From assembly GCF_020164585.1 (NCBI RefSeq), contig NZ_JAIQZF010000005.1, forward strand, positions 62,001 through 126,000: a stretch of DNA of 64,000 nucleotides, written 5' to 3'. The position numbers and the translations under genes are program-made. The stretch comes from Psychroflexus curvus. GTDB lineage: Bacteria; Bacteroidota; Bacteroidia; Flavobacteriales; Flavobacteriaceae. Below the pieces are notes generated by a model, which searched no databases, was not told the DNA's origin, and was given only the letters and a program-made list of their open reading frames with translations. Positions 62,801 to 64,000 of the stretch are shown in pieces; position 1 is the stretch's first letter; each line of letters opens with the position of its first letter.

Positions 62801-63056
62801 CGGTACTTTTATCCGTTTAGCTGAAGTGTCTTTGAGTTATAGTTTTCCTAAAGACTGGCTAGAAGCCACTCCATTTGGTAATTTATCAATGTCAGTAGCA
62901 GGATATAACTTATATTTCAACGCTCCAAACACTCCTAAGGGCACCAATTTTGATCCTAACATTATAGGAACTGGAGTTGGTAACGGTAGAGGCTTTGACT
63001 TCTTGAACGGTCCTAGTGGAAAACGTTATGGATTTACTTTAAGAGCAACATTTTAA
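59838..63056 (+). CDS. SusC/RagA-family TonB-dependent outer-membrane receptor
   Basis: The 1072-residue product has a signal peptide ending LSFAQ, a carboxypeptidase-regulatory-like domain (VTGTVTDDSGLPLPGANVLVKGTTEGT in parts, about residues 25-105), a TonB-box-like LDEVVVVGFG, a plug with NINIRGYTSINGSNQPLFIVDGVPI in parts, and a long barrel ending GKRYGFTLRATF. This is the SusC type that takes up oligosaccharides or peptides with a SusD-like lid. Its partner follows by 12 bases. The substrate cannot be told without neighbouring enzymes. Confidence 0.96.
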   Translation: MKTKLNGILTLLLVLVVQLSFAQTKTVTGTVTDDSGLPLPGANVLVKGTTEGTQTDFDGNYSIEVGADQQLEFSYIGFTTKTVSVGDKSVINVEMESGEALDEVVVVGFGTSREKKSLGYSVSEVQSEGLEQKSEGDLGRVLNGKASGVVINNSSGVSGSATNINIRGYTSINGSNQPLFIVDGVPISNDTNAVGSFQDGNAGSSRSLDLDPNSIESVSVLKGFAAATVYGSAGKNGVILITTKAGSAGNVKKKNEITVSQGLFFNEIASLPDYTERFGNGFDGSFGNFFSNWGPGFYEEGFGGYASPSSGIAADGTYSHPYNRANLANVFPEFQGVRLPWEAQPDNVKDFFRTGVVRNTSVNIASSSDDGKISYNVNFGHLDDDGFTPNNNTTRTNFSVGGRALLSNKFTINSTINATRTDFKTPPIARSTGSGVSGAGLSVFADVFYTPRNIPLMELPYQNPITGASVYYRGDEAIPNPNWVANNSYVRQTTSRINSSNTITYDINDNLNFLYRLGLDVYSERNETGTNVGATAGPVLGAYATYTNTNIVWDHNFQLNGTYDLNSDINLNFTAGATSRYNKYNRDGVNSSGQIVFDVFRHFNFREQSPIQFQTFQNIVGIYGVADLEYKDYLYLNLSARNDWVSNQINNSQFYPSTSVSFLPTSAFSDLRSKNGLNYLKLRAGYGTSAGFASGFPTVNTLPLNARFFQGQGDSSPVANNSLSRQLANVDIRPELYEEIEVGLEARALDNRVSFDFSYYKRNTTDLIIDRPLPASTGFTSTQFNIGRIEGYGFEGDLGLKVIQNEGNGFNWDVNVNYTKYRSDVVDLGLEATDNPVDNAIPYSGFSNLGNAAIEGFPFSTMIGSTVARDENGNLLVDSQGNYVFDQGPNIIGDATPDFLMNYSTTLSFKNFTFSALVSYQHGGDIYSQTIGALLARGVTTDTDNRLDTYILPGVSQATGETNDIQINNSTYYFTNTGFGPDELSVYDGTFIRLAEVSLSYSFPKDWLEATPFGNLSMSVAGYNLYFNAPNTPKGTNFDPNIIGTGVGNGRGFDFLNGPSGKRYGFTLRATF

Positions 63057-63068
63057 AACATTATAAAA

Positions 63069-64000
63069 ATGAAAAACATAAAATATTTTATAATTTTAGC
63101 TGTAGGTCTTTTGACGCTTCACTCTTGTGAAACAGTAGAATTAGATAAAAAAGATAACCCAAATGCGTTAAGTCCGAGTCAAGCTGACATTAACTTAACG
63201 ATGAACGCCATCCTTGTAAGGACAGGATCCTTTACAAATACGATAGGATCTTATGGCTCAAGATTTACAAGAATTCGAAATATGTTTGGGGTCAATTACC
63301 AGAATGTATTTAGTCCAGCAACCTTCGATGGTGTTTGGAATCAGGCTTATGCAGATATCATGAACGATATCCGAGCTATGAACGCTCAAATAGAAGGCCT
63401 TGATGGTGAATTTGAAAAGCACAGAGCTGTAGGTGAGGTCATTGAAGCATACCTTATTGTAACGCTTGTAGATTATTTTGGAAGTATCCCTTACTCTGAA
63501 GCTTTGGACACCTCTAATTTAACACCACAAGTAGACGAGGGTAGTGCTGTATATCAAGCCGCCTTAGATTTACTGGATGATGCTATTGTAAAGTTTCAAC
63601 AAGATACGACTGTTGATTTAGCCAATGATTTTTACTACGACAATGATTACGGCAAATGGGTAAAGCTAGCCAACACGCTTAAGATGAAAATCTATATCCA
63701 GCAAAGACTGGTCAATCCATCTGCCATTGATAGTTTTGACGCTATTGCCACCACTGGAAATTATATCCAAGAGGGTGAAGATTTTGTATTCAACTGGGGA
63801 AGTACTCTGGATAATCCAAACTCAAGACATCCATTATACAATGCACAATATGCTCCTGGAGGACCTGCCACCTGGTATATGTCAAACTGGCTAATGGACA
63901 GAATGTTAAACGGACAAAGCATTGAAGATCCTAGAATCAGATATTATTTTTACAGACAGGTAGGTGATGTATTATCTAATGTAAACCCAGACACTGGAGA
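63069..64000 (+). CDS. SusD/RagB-family lipoprotein, 3' end beyond the window
   Basis: About 310 residues are visible and the gene is cut by the window edge. It has a lipoprotein signal with Cys20 (LLTLHSCETVELD) and a TPR-like helical layout with WNQAYADIMNDIRAMNAQ, AYLIVTLVDYFGSIPYSEAL and WVKLANTLKMKIYIQQRLVN. The short N-terminal part and this spacing fit the SusD-like_2 group of nutrient-binding lipoproteins. It caps the SusC channel and binds substrate at the cell surface. Confidence 0.9.
   Translation, partial: MKNIKYFIILAVGLLTLHSCETVELDKKDNPNALSPSQADINLTMNAILVRTGSFTNTIGSYGSRFTRIRNMFGVNYQNVFSPATFDGVWNQAYADIMNDIRAMNAQIEGLDGEFEKHRAVGEVIEAYLIVTLVDYFGSIPYSEALDTSNLTPQVDEGSAVYQAALDLLDDAIVKFQQDTTVDLANDFYYDNDYGKWVKLANTLKMKIYIQQRLVNPSAIDSFDAIATTGNYIQEGEDFVFNWGSTLDNPNSRHPLYNAQYAPGGPATWYMSNWLMDRMLNGQSIEDPRIRYYFYRQVGDVLSNVNPDTG

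Overview
The window comes from a Bacteroidota genome, almost certainly a gliding member of the Flavobacteriaceae. The reasons are a complete gldK-gldL-gldM-gldN cluster (type IX secretion and gliding motor), a SusC/SusD-type outer-membrane pair, zinc-free forms of S4, S14 and L36, promoters of the flavobacterial type (TTG, 19-20 bases, TAnnTTTG), and short palindromic hairpins of a kind common between genes in this group.

Layout. (1) 1-7460 looks like an AT-rich accessory region or integrated island. It holds a partial AAA+ ATPase, a membrane-anchored TPR protein, a uracil-DNA-glycosylase-like protein, an endonuclease/exonuclease/phosphatase family protein, two small proteins (one a zinc ribbon), a 10-bp-phased repeat array and a tyrosine integrase. 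The integrase lies just 3' of an initiator tRNA gene. (2) 7431-8078 is the most unusual locus. One intact tRNA-fMet sits at the distal end of a tandem array of four defective tRNA-fMet copies. In all four, a GC-rich palindrome replaces the 3' half of the anticodon arm; in alternate copies a second palindrome also replaces part of the D-loop. One strong promoter and one terminator bracket the array. (3) 8095-15889 holds a CPXCG small protein, a tripartite RND efflux system (TolC-like, RND, adaptor) and an ABC-F ATPase, all on the minus strand. (4) 15953-17369 holds a DUF983 protein and an FAD oxidoreductase. (5) 17505-25970 holds gldN, M, L, K, a degenerate arginase-fold protein and topA, all minus. 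(6) 26160-32571 holds miaB, a sigma-54 activator, lptE, a TPR protein, secG, groES and groEL, all plus, with a sigma-54-like promoter in front of groES. (7) 32792-40680 holds a D-2-hydroxyacid dehydrogenase, an S10 peptidase, a lipoprotein azurin, gltA, eno, a fasciclin-domain protein and carA. (8) 40752-57620 is the ribosomal superoperon on the minus strand, reading rpsL, rpsG, fusA, rpsJ, a hairpin-rich gap, then rplC through rplQ with secY, infA and rpoA. (9) 57856-64000 holds an Omp85/TpsB-like protein, a SusC-like receptor and the start of its SusD-like partner.

Most of the window is well-conserved housekeeping DNA. The novelty lies in the tRNA-fMet/palindrome array, the phased repeats beside the integrase, the possible sigma-54 control of groESL, and the hairpin cluster that splits the str operon from the S10 operon. 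Family assignments rest on motifs read by eye; no database search was run.
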